Positions 17,064 through 25,862 of a DNA stretch of 49,371 nt are shown here, piece by piece. This stretch comes from Microcystis aeruginosa Ma_MB_S_20031200_S102. Lineage in GTDB: Bacteria > Cyanobacteriota > Cyanobacteriia > Cyanobacteriales > Microcystaceae. A program made the position numbers and the translations under genes. Location: positions 1-49,371 of the forward strand of contig SFBI01000037.1 in assembly GCA_007095845.1 (NCBI GenBank), in the 5' to 3' direction. A model generated the notes under the pieces. That model ran no database searches and was not told the origin of the DNA. It was given only the letters and a program-made list of their open reading frames with translations. Position 1 is the stretch's first letter, and every line of letters starts with the position of its first letter.

Positions 17064-18137
17064 TTACAGGGGTAATTGACACAGAATTAAACCGAATAAA
17101 TTTTCAGGATCGGTGAAAACCTTGAGCGGGTTTAATCCTTTTGATTCTAGTTTTTTTTGCATAGTTGCTAGGTTGAATTTACGGGAGATTTCCGTTAAAA
17201 TACTCTCCGATGCTTGAAAATTAACTGTTAAATCAAGTTTTTTGAGATGCACAGGGTGATTTTTTTGACAAATTAAATATATTTCAATTTGAGATTGATC
17301 TTGATTATAGATAGCTTGATGACTAAATAAGTCAAGGTTAAAATCAGCTTGAAAGCGCCAATTTAAATGGGAAAGTATATTTAAATTAAAAGCGGCTGTT
17401 ACCCCTTGAGCATCATTATAAGCTGCTTCTAGAATTGCCGCTGGTTTTTGCAGATCAATCCCTAATAAAAAATAATCTCCAGCTTTTAGTACAGTGGCAA
17501 TTTTTTGTAAAAACTTGTCACATTCAGCTGCAGAGAAATTACCGAAAGAACTTCCCAAGAAAAAAATCATTCTGGTATTATCGGCAGCATTTTGATAGTA
17601 GGCTAGGGCCTGTTCATAGGTTCCAATTAACCCCTGAATTGGTAAATTAGGATATTCTTTTTGTAATTCTATGGCACTAGCTTGGAGAATAGTTTCACTA
17701 ACATCAATAGGTACATATTTAGAGGATTTTTGTTGCTGATAGTAAGCGTCCAATAACAGACGAGTTTTAGTGGAACTACCACTACCTAATTCGATCAATT
17801 CGCATGCTCCTGTATAGGCGACAATTTCTTGAGCATATTCCTGGAGAATAGCCGCTTCTGTCCTAGTGGGATAGTATTCTGGCAATTGACAGATTTCTTC
17901 AAAAAGTTGCGAACCTTGCCGATCATAAAAATACTTAGACGGTAAACTTTTGGGAGTTTTAGTTAATCCTTCAATCACATCTTTACCATCATCTCTAACT
18001 ATATTTTGTCCCGTAGCAACGGTGGCTAAATACTCAATTTGTAACAGTTCTTGGTTAGGTTGTTTAAGTTGCATAGATTCTTCGATTATTCTCCAGTTTT
18101 TTGATTGTTCTCGATCGATACCGAGGATGAAATCCAC
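17064..18137 (-). CDS. egtD: L-histidine N-alpha-methyltransferase
   Basis: An S-adenosylmethionine enzyme that trimethylates histidine to hercynine, the first step of ergothioneine synthesis. The 357-residue protein has the EgtD family block PSKYFYDRQGSQLFEEI (residues 66-82) and YYPTRTE, the SAM-binding ELGSGSSTKTRLLLDA near 116, and FFLGSSFGNF. The start could be the upstream ATG used here or M22 (MQLKQPNQ), which would give a more typical length near 335. It is the first gene of a two-gene minus-strand operon with egtB. No egtE C-S lyase or gamma-glutamylcysteine processing gene lies nearby, which is common in cyanobacteria. Confidence 0.9.
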   Translation of the reverse strand: MDFILGIDREQSKNWRIIEESMQLKQPNQELLQIEYLATVATGQNIVRDDGKDVIEGLTKTPKSLPSKYFYDRQGSQLFEEICQLPEYYPTRTEAAILQEYAQEIVAYTGACELIELGSGSSTKTRLLLDAYYQQQKSSKYVPIDVSETILQASAIELQKEYPNLPIQGLIGTYEQALAYYQNAADNTRMIFFLGSSFGNFSAAECDKFLQKIATVLKAGDYFLLGIDLQKPAAILEAAYNDAQGVTAAFNLNILSHLNWRFQADFNLDLFSHQAIYNQDQSQIEIYLICQKNHPVHLKKLDLTVNFQASESILTEISRKFNLATMQKKLESKGLNPLKVFTDPENLFGLILCQLPL

Positions 18138-18303
18138 TTGGACAGCTTCAATGCTGGCAGAGATTATTGTTCCCCGATAATCTTACCACTAAAACGCCGC
18201 AAAATTTCTCTCTCGTCTAGATAAACAAAGTTTATGGATCCTCAATAAAAGCTGTTAAATCGCTCAAGATGAGTGCTGATGTTATTCAAGTAAAATTACT
18301 GGT

Positions 18304-18606
18304 TTAATTAATCAGTAAAGACTGCATTTCCTCTAAGCTAAGATTTTCTTGGATATAGCGAGGATTAAGGGGATGATAGGGACTAGCAAGACGATCTATC
18401 CTAATAATTCTAGCCGTTTCAGGAATGATCGGAATATCGGGATCGTAGGGAGTGCTGCGGGTAAGGGAACTAGAAAAACCTTTAAAAATAGAGATTTCTT
18501 CCTCCTCCTCATCCACAGCAATAGTCACTAATAAAACCTCTTGGGGATTTTTGAGGGTGTATTGTTCGAGTTGTTGACCAATATTCATAGAAAAATGGCT
18601 AATCAT
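18304..18606 (-). CDS. Small conserved-looking protein of unknown function
   Basis: A 100-residue acidic protein not recognised with confidence. It has a strand-rich N-terminal half (VLLVTIAVDEEEEEISIFKGFSSSL), a proline-rich middle (YDPDIPIIPETARI) and a closing segment RLASPYHPLNPRYIQENL. M7 may be the true start. It lies 14 bp downstream of the DUF3177 gene on the same strand and may be co-transcribed with it. The composition looks like a real, probably cyanobacterial or plastid-type protein rather than a chance frame. Confidence 0.65.
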   Translation of the reverse strand: MISHFSMNIGQQLEQYTLKNPQEVLLVTIAVDEEEEEISIFKGFSSSLTRSTPYDPDIPIIPETARIIRIDRLASPYHPLNPRYIQENLSLEEMQSLLIN

Positions 18607-18620
18607 CGATAGCTAAAAAC

Positions 18621-19214
18621 TTACTGTTGTAAAGCTGAACGTCCCTGTTTGCCAAGGCGAATAAGAAGAAAATGGGCAAAATAGAGAGTATAAAAAGAGA
18701 GACCAACTAAACCAAAAAAGCCCAAAACATTAGCAGTAGCTTCTGAATGAAAAATCTCGCGAAACTGCCAGGGTGCTTCCTGCCAAACCTGACAATAGGG
18801 AGAATTTAGCAATTCCCCTGACATAGCACAGGAGAGAAAAGGTAAGGTAGAAATTGCGCCCAAAGGACAATAAATCGTTACTGACCAACGCCAAGCAGTA
18901 GTGACAAATTTAATCGGACTGGCGGGTAAATCTTTAATCTCATCGTTAATATCCACCCAAAACCAGAGAGAAATCGGGATTAAAATCTTAGCCAAAAAAC
19001 TGGTGACAAAACCAATCGACCAGGAAGCAATCATTAAATATACGGTAATTAACAAAAGACTAGCCACTCGCCAATAGATAATCAACAATTTTTGTAATGA
19101 TTCGATTTTTGCAAATAAAGACCAAATCAACAAAATTGCTGGAATAATTACCGTAAATAGGACGGCTAAACGATAATCTATCCAAACGAGAGGACGAAAC
19201 CAAAGTTGATTCAT
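18621..19214 (-). CDS. DUF3177 family membrane protein
   Basis: A 197-residue membrane protein with about five hydrophobic spans. It starts with WFRPLVWIDYRLAVLFTV, which matches the cyanobacterial DUF3177 family. No catalytic residues are apparent and the function is unknown. A small unknown gene follows after 14 bp. CP12, 173 bp upstream, is on the same strand but looks to be a separate unit. Confidence 0.8.
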   Translation of the reverse strand: MNQLWFRPLVWIDYRLAVLFTVIIPAILLIWSLFAKIESLQKLLIIYWRVASLLLITVYLMIASWSIGFVTSFLAKILIPISLWFWVDINDEIKDLPASPIKFVTTAWRWSVTIYCPLGAISTLPFLSCAMSGELLNSPYCQVWQEAPWQFREIFHSEATANVLGFFGLVGLSFYTLYFAHFLLIRLGKQGRSALQQ

Positions 19215-19387
19215 AAATTATTTAGACAATTACACTGTCAACATTTTACTGTCTTCCGACGCAGGAGCCAAAATCGGTCACAGCTTGACCAACAAACAAC
19301 AAAACGAGAGGCGATCTCTTTATAGTTGAGATCGCCCTAAAGCTAGGATTCTACTGTGAGGAGAGAAAAAACTGCTGCCTGACTGGA

Positions 19388-19612
19388 TTAATCTTCATAA
19401 AGGCGACACTCGGCGGCATCGGGATTATCAGCACAATACTTTTCAAAGTAGGTTTTTTGGGGATGGTCTTGACGTTGGTGAGCAGCTTCTGCTTGTAATT
19501 CTTCCACCGCGTCCCAAGCGGCGGCACATTCACCAGAGGTGGAACCTTCTATACTACAGACGGCTCTGGCATTTTCTAGCTCTTCTTGAATTTTATCTTG
19601 GATATTGCTCAT
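19388..19612 (-). CDS. cp12: CP12, Calvin-cycle regulatory protein
   Basis: A 74-residue, largely disordered protein that binds GAPDH and phosphoribulokinase in the dark to switch off carbon fixation. The two redox cysteine pairs are present: C19/C29 in the N-terminal half and C60/C69 near the C-terminus. The core AWDAVEEL and the C-terminal helix ending in CRLYED are the family signature. AGAGGAATC before the ATG is a good ribosome-binding site. It is not linked to GAPDH or PRK genes here. Redox control by thioredoxin acts on the protein. Confidence 0.95.
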   Translation of the reverse strand: MSNIQDKIQEELENARAVCSIEGSTSGECAAAWDAVEELQAEAAHQRQDHPQKTYFEKYCADNPDAAECRLYED

Positions 19613-19853
19613 GATTCCTCTGGAATTGATCTATTGACACTCTAACAATTATACAGCCACGTTCTAAAACCACAGGATCGGTTATCCCACTCGATCGCCT
19701 TTCCTGTTTTATCAAGCCGATCTTAGCGCAATTTTTGGGAAATTTAACATCAAGATTTCCTGACTGAGCTAATTTTTAGCCTACATTCCGCACTGGAGAA
19801 ATGCCAGAGGAATTCTTCCCCAGGATAGACAGCGAGCAGAACCATATATGGAA

Positions 19854-19928
19854 TCTCCCGACTTCGGGAGAATTGGGGGAGATTCGGCTAATCTGAGAAT
19901 AAGCGGTTTAAATACGTCTTAGCTTATT
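19854..19928. repeat. Hairpin plus dispersed repeat
   Basis: TCTCCCGA/TCGGGAGA forms a hairpin at 19854-19871. It is followed by the inverted copy of the repeat seen at 12030-12087 (GGTTTAAATACGTCTTAGCT). This repeat directly abuts the truncated Rpn gene, so the break in that gene is at the repeat. The remaining 19613-19853 gap has no gene. Confidence 0.6.
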
Positions 19929-20387
19929 GTCGTCATTCATCAATTACCCCCAATCCCAGAGACATTATGGCTAAGATTATTGGGTAGAGGAGGAACAAGA
20001 GAGAGAGCTATCGATGAATTAACCAGATTATCACCGAATAATCCCCTAAAATCGGCTTCCTTAAACTTATTGTATAATTTGAGTAGAAATCTAGAAGCGT
20101 TATCGAAAAAAACACAGGAGGATAGGGAGTTTATTATGCGTTTAGCTCCACTTTACCAACAGGATAGAGAACAAGCGGTTCAAGAGGGGGTACAGCAAGG
20201 TCTTGAACAGGGTAGAATTCAAGAAGCCAATCTTGTTATTAGACTTCTTCAGCGACGTTTCGGTGAAATACCCCAGAATCTAGAAGAAACCATCCGTAAC
20301 CTTCCTGTGGAGCGCTTAGAAGACTTAGGACTCGCTTTATTAGACTTTGACACTTTGACGGATTTAGAAAACTGGTTGCATCCGTGA
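19923..20387 (+). pseudogene. N-terminally truncated Rpn-family (DUF4351-type) protein
   Basis: The open frame starts right after a TAG at 19920 and reads LPPIPETLWLRLLGRG, RAIDEL and then a DUF4351-like C-terminus (NLVIRLLQRRFGEIPQN). In complete relatives this part follows a PD-(D/E)XK nuclease domain of some 120 residues, which is missing. The only internal start that would yield a protein is the TTG at 19980 (135 codons). The homology extends upstream of that TTG, so the gene is best read as a decayed remnant cut by a dispersed repeat. A short protein could still be made. Confidence 0.7.
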
Positions 20388-20440
20388 ACAATAGCGATCT
20401 CGCGTAGCGAGCGCGTTGCGAGCGCATTATCCATCCTTGA

Positions 20441-22930
20441 TTATTCTATCGTTAAGGGGTCCACATCGATCGCCATACTTACCTTGGGTAAAACTAAGCT
20501 TTTTAGGGGAAGAAAAAGACGACCGATATCAGTCTTTTCTCCCGATAATTTTAACAGAATTTGCCAGCGATAACGGTTAGCCACGCGCATAATTGTTGCG
20601 GGTGCGGGTCCCAAAATATCCCAATCGGAACCGAAATTATTAACACATTCCTCTGCGACATTTTCAGCACTTTTCTGCACTGCTTCCCCATCTAAACCAC
20701 TAAAGCGAATTAAGACTAAACTGCCGTAGGGAGGATAATTTAAGCTCTCTCTCTGCATTAATTCCGTCTCCACAAAACCCTCATAATCGTGGGTTTGCAC
20801 TGCTCTAATCACGGGATGTTCGGGGGTATAGGTTTGGATAATTACCTTTCCTTCTGTTTCTCCCCTTCCTGCTCTCCCTGCTACTTGAGTGAGGGTTTGA
20901 AAAGCACGTTCGGAGGCGCGATAATCGGAGTGATAAAGTAAACCATCGGCTGCCATTACTCCTACTAAAGTAACTCGATCAATATCTAATCCTTTGGTGA
21001 GCATTTGGGTTCCCACCAAGACATCGAATTCACCATCAGTAAATAGTTTTAATAGTTCCCGGGGAGCATTTTTGTTACGGGTGGTATCACTATCAAAACG
21101 CAAGCAGCGCAAATCAGGAAATTCTTTGCTTAATTCTTGGGTGACGCGCTGAGTACCAGTACCGAAAAATTTTAGATAGGGAGAACCGCATTCAGGACAT
21201 TGTTTCGGATGAATGCGACCATAGTTACAGTAGTGACAGCGTAGTAATTCTTGCGCTCCCGGTTCGGTGTGGTGATAGGAGAGGGAGACATCACAGTGGG
21301 GACACTCCAGCACATAACCGCAACTTCGGCAAGATACAAAAGTACTATGTCCCCGACGACTGACAAATAAAATTGCCTGTTCTCCCTTGTCGCGCAGGGT
21401 TTCCAGCGCTGAACGCAGAGATTGACTGAAAAGAGAACGATTACCTCGCTGCAATTCTCGTCGCATATCGACGATTTCCACCTGCGGTAAGGGGCGATTT
21501 TGAATACGATCGGGCAAAGATAGGTAAAGAGGGGGATTAGCTTGGGATTCTAGCCATGTTTCTAGGGATGGCGTGGCCGAGCCTAAAATTACGGGACAAT
21601 GGTTTAATTGAGAGCGCCATTTAGCCACGGTACGCGCGTGATAGGTGGGAAGTAATTGACTTTGTTTAAAGCTGCTATCGTGTTCTTCATCGAGGATAAT
21701 CATGCCTAGATGGGGTAAAGGGGCAAAAATCGCCGATCTCGTCCCGATAATAACTTGTGGGGTTCCTGTCAACATCTGTCGCCAGGTATCGTATCTTTCT
21801 CCTTCCGAGAGGGCGCTATGATAAACATAGACTTGATCGCCAAAACGGGCTACAAAACGATCGGTTAGTTGCGGTGTTAATCCAATTTCGGGGACTAAAA
21901 CCAAAGCAGATTTACCCGCTGCTAGGATAGGTGCGATCGCCTGTAGATAGACTTCTGTTTTACCCGATCCCGTCACTCCATGTAAGAGAGCGCTTTCACC
22001 ACCTTTTAGGGTTTGAATGGCTTCTAAAGCCTGTTTTTGACTAGAAGTGAGTGTTTTTGCTTGATCCCTGCTCATAATCGCCGAGGATAAGCGAAGAAAT
22101 TCCCGATCCTCAATCACTACATAACCCTTGTCAATGAGTGGTTTAAAATGTTTTGTCCCCGCAAGTTGTGCCAATTCTGGCAGCCACATTTCTCCTCCCT
22201 GGTGACGTAAAATTTCGACAATTTTGCGTTGATTTTCGGTTAAATCCGTAGGAAAGTCGGTTATCAGCAAGGTAATAGCTTTTTTTAGCTTAATATTAGG
22301 ACTTTTGGGTGCTTCTAGATAACTTTCTACCCAACCGCGCTTAACTAAGTCTCGGATACCGTAATTAGCATTTTTTACTTTTTCTTGCAGGTATTTCGCC
22401 GAATAATCGCCTTCTTTTTGATTTTTGAGCAGGGATAAAATCTGACGGGAGAAGGGAGTACAAAAAACTTCCGCACCGGGAGGAATCGCTTCTGGTTTTA
22501 ATCTGATGCGACGTTGAGAACTTCGCAGTAAACCAGGAGGTAAAGCGACGCGAACAACGGTGATTAAATCCGTGGCATAGTATTGGGCGATTTTCGTCAA
22601 TAACTGCCAATAATTATCGGGGAAAAAGCCCTGAGCAATCACATCTTCCACGGGACGAATTTGACTTTCTTCCAGTCCTGCGGGCAAATTTTCGAGAAAT
22701 CTAAGAGCAATTCCCCCTATGACCTGAGAACCGAAAGGAACGCTTAAAATATCGCCGATTTCTACCGTTAAATCCGAGGGGACACTATAGGTTAATATTT
22801 GCTGATCCTCTTGACTATCTCTGGGATAAGGGCGATCGACCAAAACCTCTAACCACAGTTGCCCAGTTGTGGTTAATTGGTAAGGTGTGCGAGGTTCCCC
22901 TACAGTTAGGGTAGCATGGCGATCGAGCAT
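20441..22930 (-). CDS. priA: Primosomal replication-restart helicase PriA
   Basis: The superfamily-2 DNA helicase that recognises stalled forks and reloads the replisome. The 829-residue protein has the N-terminal 3'-DNA-binding domain, Walker A GVTGSGKTEVYL in the middle, the DEEH box (LDEEHDSSF), and eight zinc-binding cysteines in four CxxC pairs (CRSCG, CPHC, CHYC, CPEC). Downstream helicase motifs include QAGRAGR-like VAGRAGRGETEG. The cyanobacterial protein has an N-terminal extension of some 30 residues before the usual start (YSVPSDL). It stands alone. Confidence 0.95.
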   Translation of the reverse strand: MLDRHATLTVGEPRTPYQLTTTGQLWLEVLVDRPYPRDSQEDQQILTYSVPSDLTVEIGDILSVPFGSQVIGGIALRFLENLPAGLEESQIRPVEDVIAQGFFPDNYWQLLTKIAQYYATDLITVVRVALPPGLLRSSQRRIRLKPEAIPPGAEVFCTPFSRQILSLLKNQKEGDYSAKYLQEKVKNANYGIRDLVKRGWVESYLEAPKSPNIKLKKAITLLITDFPTDLTENQRKIVEILRHQGGEMWLPELAQLAGTKHFKPLIDKGYVVIEDREFLRLSSAIMSRDQAKTLTSSQKQALEAIQTLKGGESALLHGVTGSGKTEVYLQAIAPILAAGKSALVLVPEIGLTPQLTDRFVARFGDQVYVYHSALSEGERYDTWRQMLTGTPQVIIGTRSAIFAPLPHLGMIILDEEHDSSFKQSQLLPTYHARTVAKWRSQLNHCPVILGSATPSLETWLESQANPPLYLSLPDRIQNRPLPQVEIVDMRRELQRGNRSLFSQSLRSALETLRDKGEQAILFVSRRGHSTFVSCRSCGYVLECPHCDVSLSYHHTEPGAQELLRCHYCNYGRIHPKQCPECGSPYLKFFGTGTQRVTQELSKEFPDLRCLRFDSDTTRNKNAPRELLKLFTDGEFDVLVGTQMLTKGLDIDRVTLVGVMAADGLLYHSDYRASERAFQTLTQVAGRAGRGETEGKVIIQTYTPEHPVIRAVQTHDYEGFVETELMQRESLNYPPYGSLVLIRFSGLDGEAVQKSAENVAEECVNNFGSDWDILGPAPATIMRVANRYRWQILLKLSGEKTDIGRLFLPLKSLVLPKVSMAIDVDPLTIE

Positions 22931-23015
22931 GGTTATCAGTTATTAGCTGTGGATAGTCTTAAGTGGAAAATTGCCGTTTTCCGTTGCCATCTCCTGAAGC
23001 TTAAAAACCTAAAGT

Positions 23016-23657
23016 TCATTGATTTAAAGCATCTTTAAGAGCAGTGCGAGCGGCCAGATGATTGCGAGTCGAGGTGAGAATTTCCGATTCTCGTTGCAGA
23101 CGACTGACTGTATCGACCATTTCTAATAAAGCTTGTTGCTCCCCGGCCACACCGTAGAGATTACCCGCCACCCAGTAGGATAATTCGAGGGGAAGACTAG
23201 GCAAATCGTCGGGGAGTTCAATTTTTTGAGCGGTTAATTTTGCTGACAGATGAACCACATCCCGCAGCAGTCGATCCACTTCTTTGGCCAGAGGTCGCAG
23301 ATCTTGGGTGGTGGGGACATCTTCAATCCACTCCACTAAACCGACGCGATAGGGTTTTTCCCGGATGTATTCTAGGACGCGGAAGCGCTGTTGACCGATG
23401 GTGAGAATTTTTAAGCGATCATCCGGAAGACGTTGACAACGGACAACTTCCGCACAACTTCCCACTTTAGCGATTTCTCCCGTGGACGGATCTACCATTA
23501 AGACCCCAAAACGCCGATCCTCTTCCAATATCGTATTCATCATAATCCGATAGCGAAACTCGAAGATGTGCAGGGGCAGGGGACGACCCGGAAATAAAAC
23601 AACTTCGGGTAGGGGAAAGAGAGGTAATTCTCTAACGGCAATGGAAGAAGTGGCCAT
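23016..23657 (-). CDS. Lon substrate-binding (LAN) domain protein
   Basis: A 213-residue protein made only of the Lon N-terminal domain. ELPLFPLPEVVLFPGRPLPLHIFEFRY near residue 10 is the characteristic start of this domain. It has no ATPase or protease part. Stand-alone LON-domain proteins are common in cyanobacteria and plants; their function is poorly known but likely adaptor-like. The ATG lies 83 bp upstream of the priA start region on the same strand, and co-transcription is possible. Confidence 0.88.
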   Translation of the reverse strand: MATSSIAVRELPLFPLPEVVLFPGRPLPLHIFEFRYRIMMNTILEEDRRFGVLMVDPSTGEIAKVGSCAEVVRCQRLPDDRLKILTIGQQRFRVLEYIREKPYRVGLVEWIEDVPTTQDLRPLAKEVDRLLRDVVHLSAKLTAQKIELPDDLPSLPLELSYWVAGNLYGVAGEQQALLEMVDTVSRLQRESEILTSTRNHLAARTALKDALNQ

Positions 23658-24063
23658 AGGTTTAGTAAAAAAAAACCGATCTTCTCTTATTTTTACACAA
23701 TCCCCCCTGAACCGCTAGGTAGGGGTAATGGACAGGAGTCAATCTCGACGTACAGAAATACTAAAAAATTAACAAAACCCTTATGGAGCTTCTCAGAAAA
23801 AATTGAAAAGAGGCTACTGGGTACATTTTTCACTTGAAAATGGACGTTCGGCGATGCTCAGTCGAGCCGTCGAGCCGCTTTACCGTTGACTGTCTCTGAA
23901 GTGGAGCGATTCTGTGGAGTTGGCTGTATAGCGATCGCTAACTTGATCGTAACAGATAGTGTCATCAATCTCTAGAGTAAGCGATTTCCTCTGTAGCCAT
24001 GTTTAGATAGCTAGTACATTTACACTAGAGAAGTTCAGTTATATCAAAGAATTTTAGTTATCT
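23658..24063. other. Gene-free interval
   Basis: No coding frame with support is seen. It holds a small GC-rich repeat (GTCGAGCCGTCGAGCCGC near 23862) and one GCGATCGC site. It ends at the second ISL3-like miniature element. Confidence 0.6.
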
Positions 24064-24249
24064 GGCTCTTCGGTTTATGTTATGCAATGAACGGGGGTTA
24101 TAGAGGATGTAAACCTTGTATAGAAAGGCATTTAGCGATTTTTGTCAATTATTTTTGTCTAGAGCGAACTAATCAATTAAGTCTCTTGCCAGATAAGGAT
24201 TTAGTCGATTTATGCTCCCCTATAGAACCATACCAAGTAACGAAGAGCC
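24064..24249 (-). mobile_element. ISL3-like miniature inverted-repeat element, copy 2
   Basis: A 186-bp element with ends GGCTCTTCGGTTTATGTT and the complement of GGCTCTTCGTTACTTGG, closely matching copy 1 in reverse orientation. It includes a short open frame that is only part of the repeat. No target duplication is clear. It ends 15 bp before the stop of the PIN-type toxin gene. Confidence 0.8.
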
Positions 24250-24264
24250 TTTTTTTTAGCATAC

Positions 24265-24759
24265 TTACTCTCCAGCTAATCGAAGAACATCATTGACAAC
24301 TTTATCAGTTAGCCACATTCCTTGATGGCGTAACTTAGCAATAACGGGAGCAACAGAAGATAGATAGCCCTGCTGCTTCGCTTTAACTAAAACACCAAGC
24401 GTTCCTGAATATTTTAAGCGATATAAATTGGCAATACGTCGGGCTAATTGATCATCAAAAATCAGTAAACTATCTGGATTTTCTAATCCCAAAGCTAATA
24501 CCTCTGCTTCTCCTTGCCCTAAATCAATAATAGCTGGAATTAGACTGACTGATTTAACCAGAGTAATTGAAATCCCTTCAATTGCCTGAATATTGGGAAC
24601 ATCAATTCCTTTATTTTTACCGATTGCTAATTCTTCGACCACTGCTGGAGGAGTCAGGATTTGAGAATACAAGCGTTGGAGTAATTCCAAGTAGCCCACT
24701 TGATGTAAGTACAGTAGAGGAGAGGTGTTGACAATGATTTGAGGATTAGGCATTGACAA
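24265..24759 (-). CDS. PIN-like toxin, DUF3368 family
   Basis: The likely toxin of a type II toxin-antitoxin pair, 164 residues. DUF3368 proteins have a PIN-nuclease-like fold. Acidic residues fitting the metal site occur early (VNTSPLLYLH; E43 in VVEELAIG) and at GQGEAEVLALGLE and LLIFDDQLARR. It overlaps the upstream antitoxin gene by 14 bp, the normal arrangement. The RNA target is unknown. Confidence 0.85.
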   Translation of the reverse strand: MSMPNPQIIVNTSPLLYLHQVGYLELLQRLYSQILTPPAVVEELAIGKNKGIDVPNIQAIEGISITLVKSVSLIPAIIDLGQGEAEVLALGLENPDSLLIFDDQLARRIANLYRLKYSGTLGVLVKAKQQGYLSSVAPVIAKLRHQGMWLTDKVVNDVLRLAGE

Positions 24760-24997
24760 TATCTTGTTCCAATTGTTCAGTCGTTAAAGAAAAAGGGGAG
24801 ACTTGATAACGTCCCAAAATAGTTAAAAATTCTACCCGTGACATACCGGCTAATTGTGCCGCTCGCCCTGAAGATAACTTATCAAGTTCAAAAAGTTTAA
24901 CGGCTGCCAATATTTTTAATTCTCTTGATAGATTTTCAGGAGTTTCTTTGAGACTAATTAAGATTTCTTCAGGGATTTCCAGGGAAATAGTGCTCAT
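24746..24997 (-). CDS. UPF0175 family antitoxin
   Basis: An 83-residue protein of the UPF0175 family, the usual partner of DUF3368 toxins. The N-terminal part is a strand (STISLEIPEEIL) and the middle is a helix-turn-helix-like LSSGRAAQLAGMSRVEFLTILG, so it probably binds its own promoter. AGAGAAAG lies upstream of the ATG. The toxin gene starts before its stop codon, so translation is coupled. Confidence 0.87.
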   Translation of the reverse strand: MSTISLEIPEEILISLKETPENLSRELKILAAVKLFELDKLSSGRAAQLAGMSRVEFLTILGRYQVSPFSLTTEQLEQDIVNA

Positions 24998-25101
24998 TTT
25001 CTTTCTCTCTCAATAATTGTCTCTATTCTACACCAATAAAATTAGTCCTTCTCTGTGAGCAGAATCAGTAACGGGTTTCCCCCCTCCAACCGACAGAATA
25101 G

Positions 25102-25215
25102 GCAGGTGCAGCCTATCTTGTCTTTAAGGATTTGGAAACCAAACCTCTGCGGTTTTATGGCAATGTATGGGTAGCGGATGGGGTTTCAGGTGGGGTTGCT
25201 AATTTTAGCGAATAA
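25102..25215 (+). pseudogene. Orphan coding remnant, unknown
   Basis: Within the 24998-25862 gap a 37-codon frame without a start reads as protein-like sequence (AYLVFKDLETKPLRFYGN and VWVADGVSGGVANFSE), ending in TAA. A TAG directly precedes it. It may be the C-terminal end of a lost gene. No family was recognised. The rest of the gap, apart from the miniature element and a short dispersed repeat, shows nothing. Confidence 0.3.
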
Positions 25216-25531
25216 AAAAGGCAAGCTCTATCGATCGAGAACTTCTTTTAACGCAATTTAGTTCAAATGTACGGGGAGAGAAAGAGATAATTGTTGCATA
25301 GTGAAATACAGATGATTATGGTAGAAAAAACTGATTGAATAGCAGAAAACTACCCCAACCCTAACGAGAACATCTCAATTTGTCAATGACTCTCAAACAA
25401 CTACCTGACTTAGAGAATCTTGATTCTGGCTTTTTTGTAAGAGTTGAATGGGTTGATGAGTAACCAGAGAATAGAGAACATCAGGGTCAGAAACGTTGAA
25501 TCCTGTAATAAAACTTTACATTGACAAGTAT

Positions 25532-25717
25532 GGTTCTTCGTTACTTAGTATAGTTCGATAGGGTGGCATAAATCGACTAAATTCTTATCTGGCAAAAGAC
25601 TTAATTGATTAGTTCGCTCTAGATCGAAAACAATTGACAAAAATCGCTAAATGCCTTTCTCTATAAAAGTTTCATTCCTTATAATCCTGTACGTTGCATA
25701 ACACAAACCGAAGAACC
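25532..25717 (+). mobile_element. ISL3-like miniature inverted-repeat element, copy 3
   Basis: A 186-bp copy in the same orientation as copy 1, with ends GGTTCTTCGTTACTTAG and the complement of GGTTCTTCGGTTTGTG. It is more diverged than copies 1 and 2. Together with copy 2 it brackets the toxin-antitoxin pair in inverted orientation. Confidence 0.78.
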
Positions 25718-25721
25718 TTAT

Positions 25722-25748
25722 TTAGGGTTTGCGGCAAAAAGCTTTTCG
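25722..25748. repeat. Short dispersed repeat (TTTGCTGAAAAAGT family)
   Basis: TAGGGTTTGCGGCAAAAAGC is a variant of the repeat at 4884 and elsewhere. It is followed by a GTGGGGTAGTGG-type low-complexity run up to the RNase gene end. Confidence 0.5.
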
Positions 25749-25862
25749 GTGGTGGCAGGGTGTGGGGTAGTGGGGTAGTGGAGCATTTGGCTGAAATTTC
25801 CCTAAACCCCTAAATCCCTATCACCCTATCTCCCGACTCCTGACTCCTGACTCCGCGAGAGA

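Noticed and set aside
24087-24296. Plus-strand frame of 69 codons at 24.1 kb
   Set aside because: It is almost entirely inside the ISL3-like miniature element, and the same frame is not kept open in the other copies.
25102-25215. Riboswitch-like GC pattern (GGCAGGTGCAGCC) at 25.1 kb
   Set aside because: No downstream gene on that strand and no second conserved box; a decayed coding remnant explains the sequence better.
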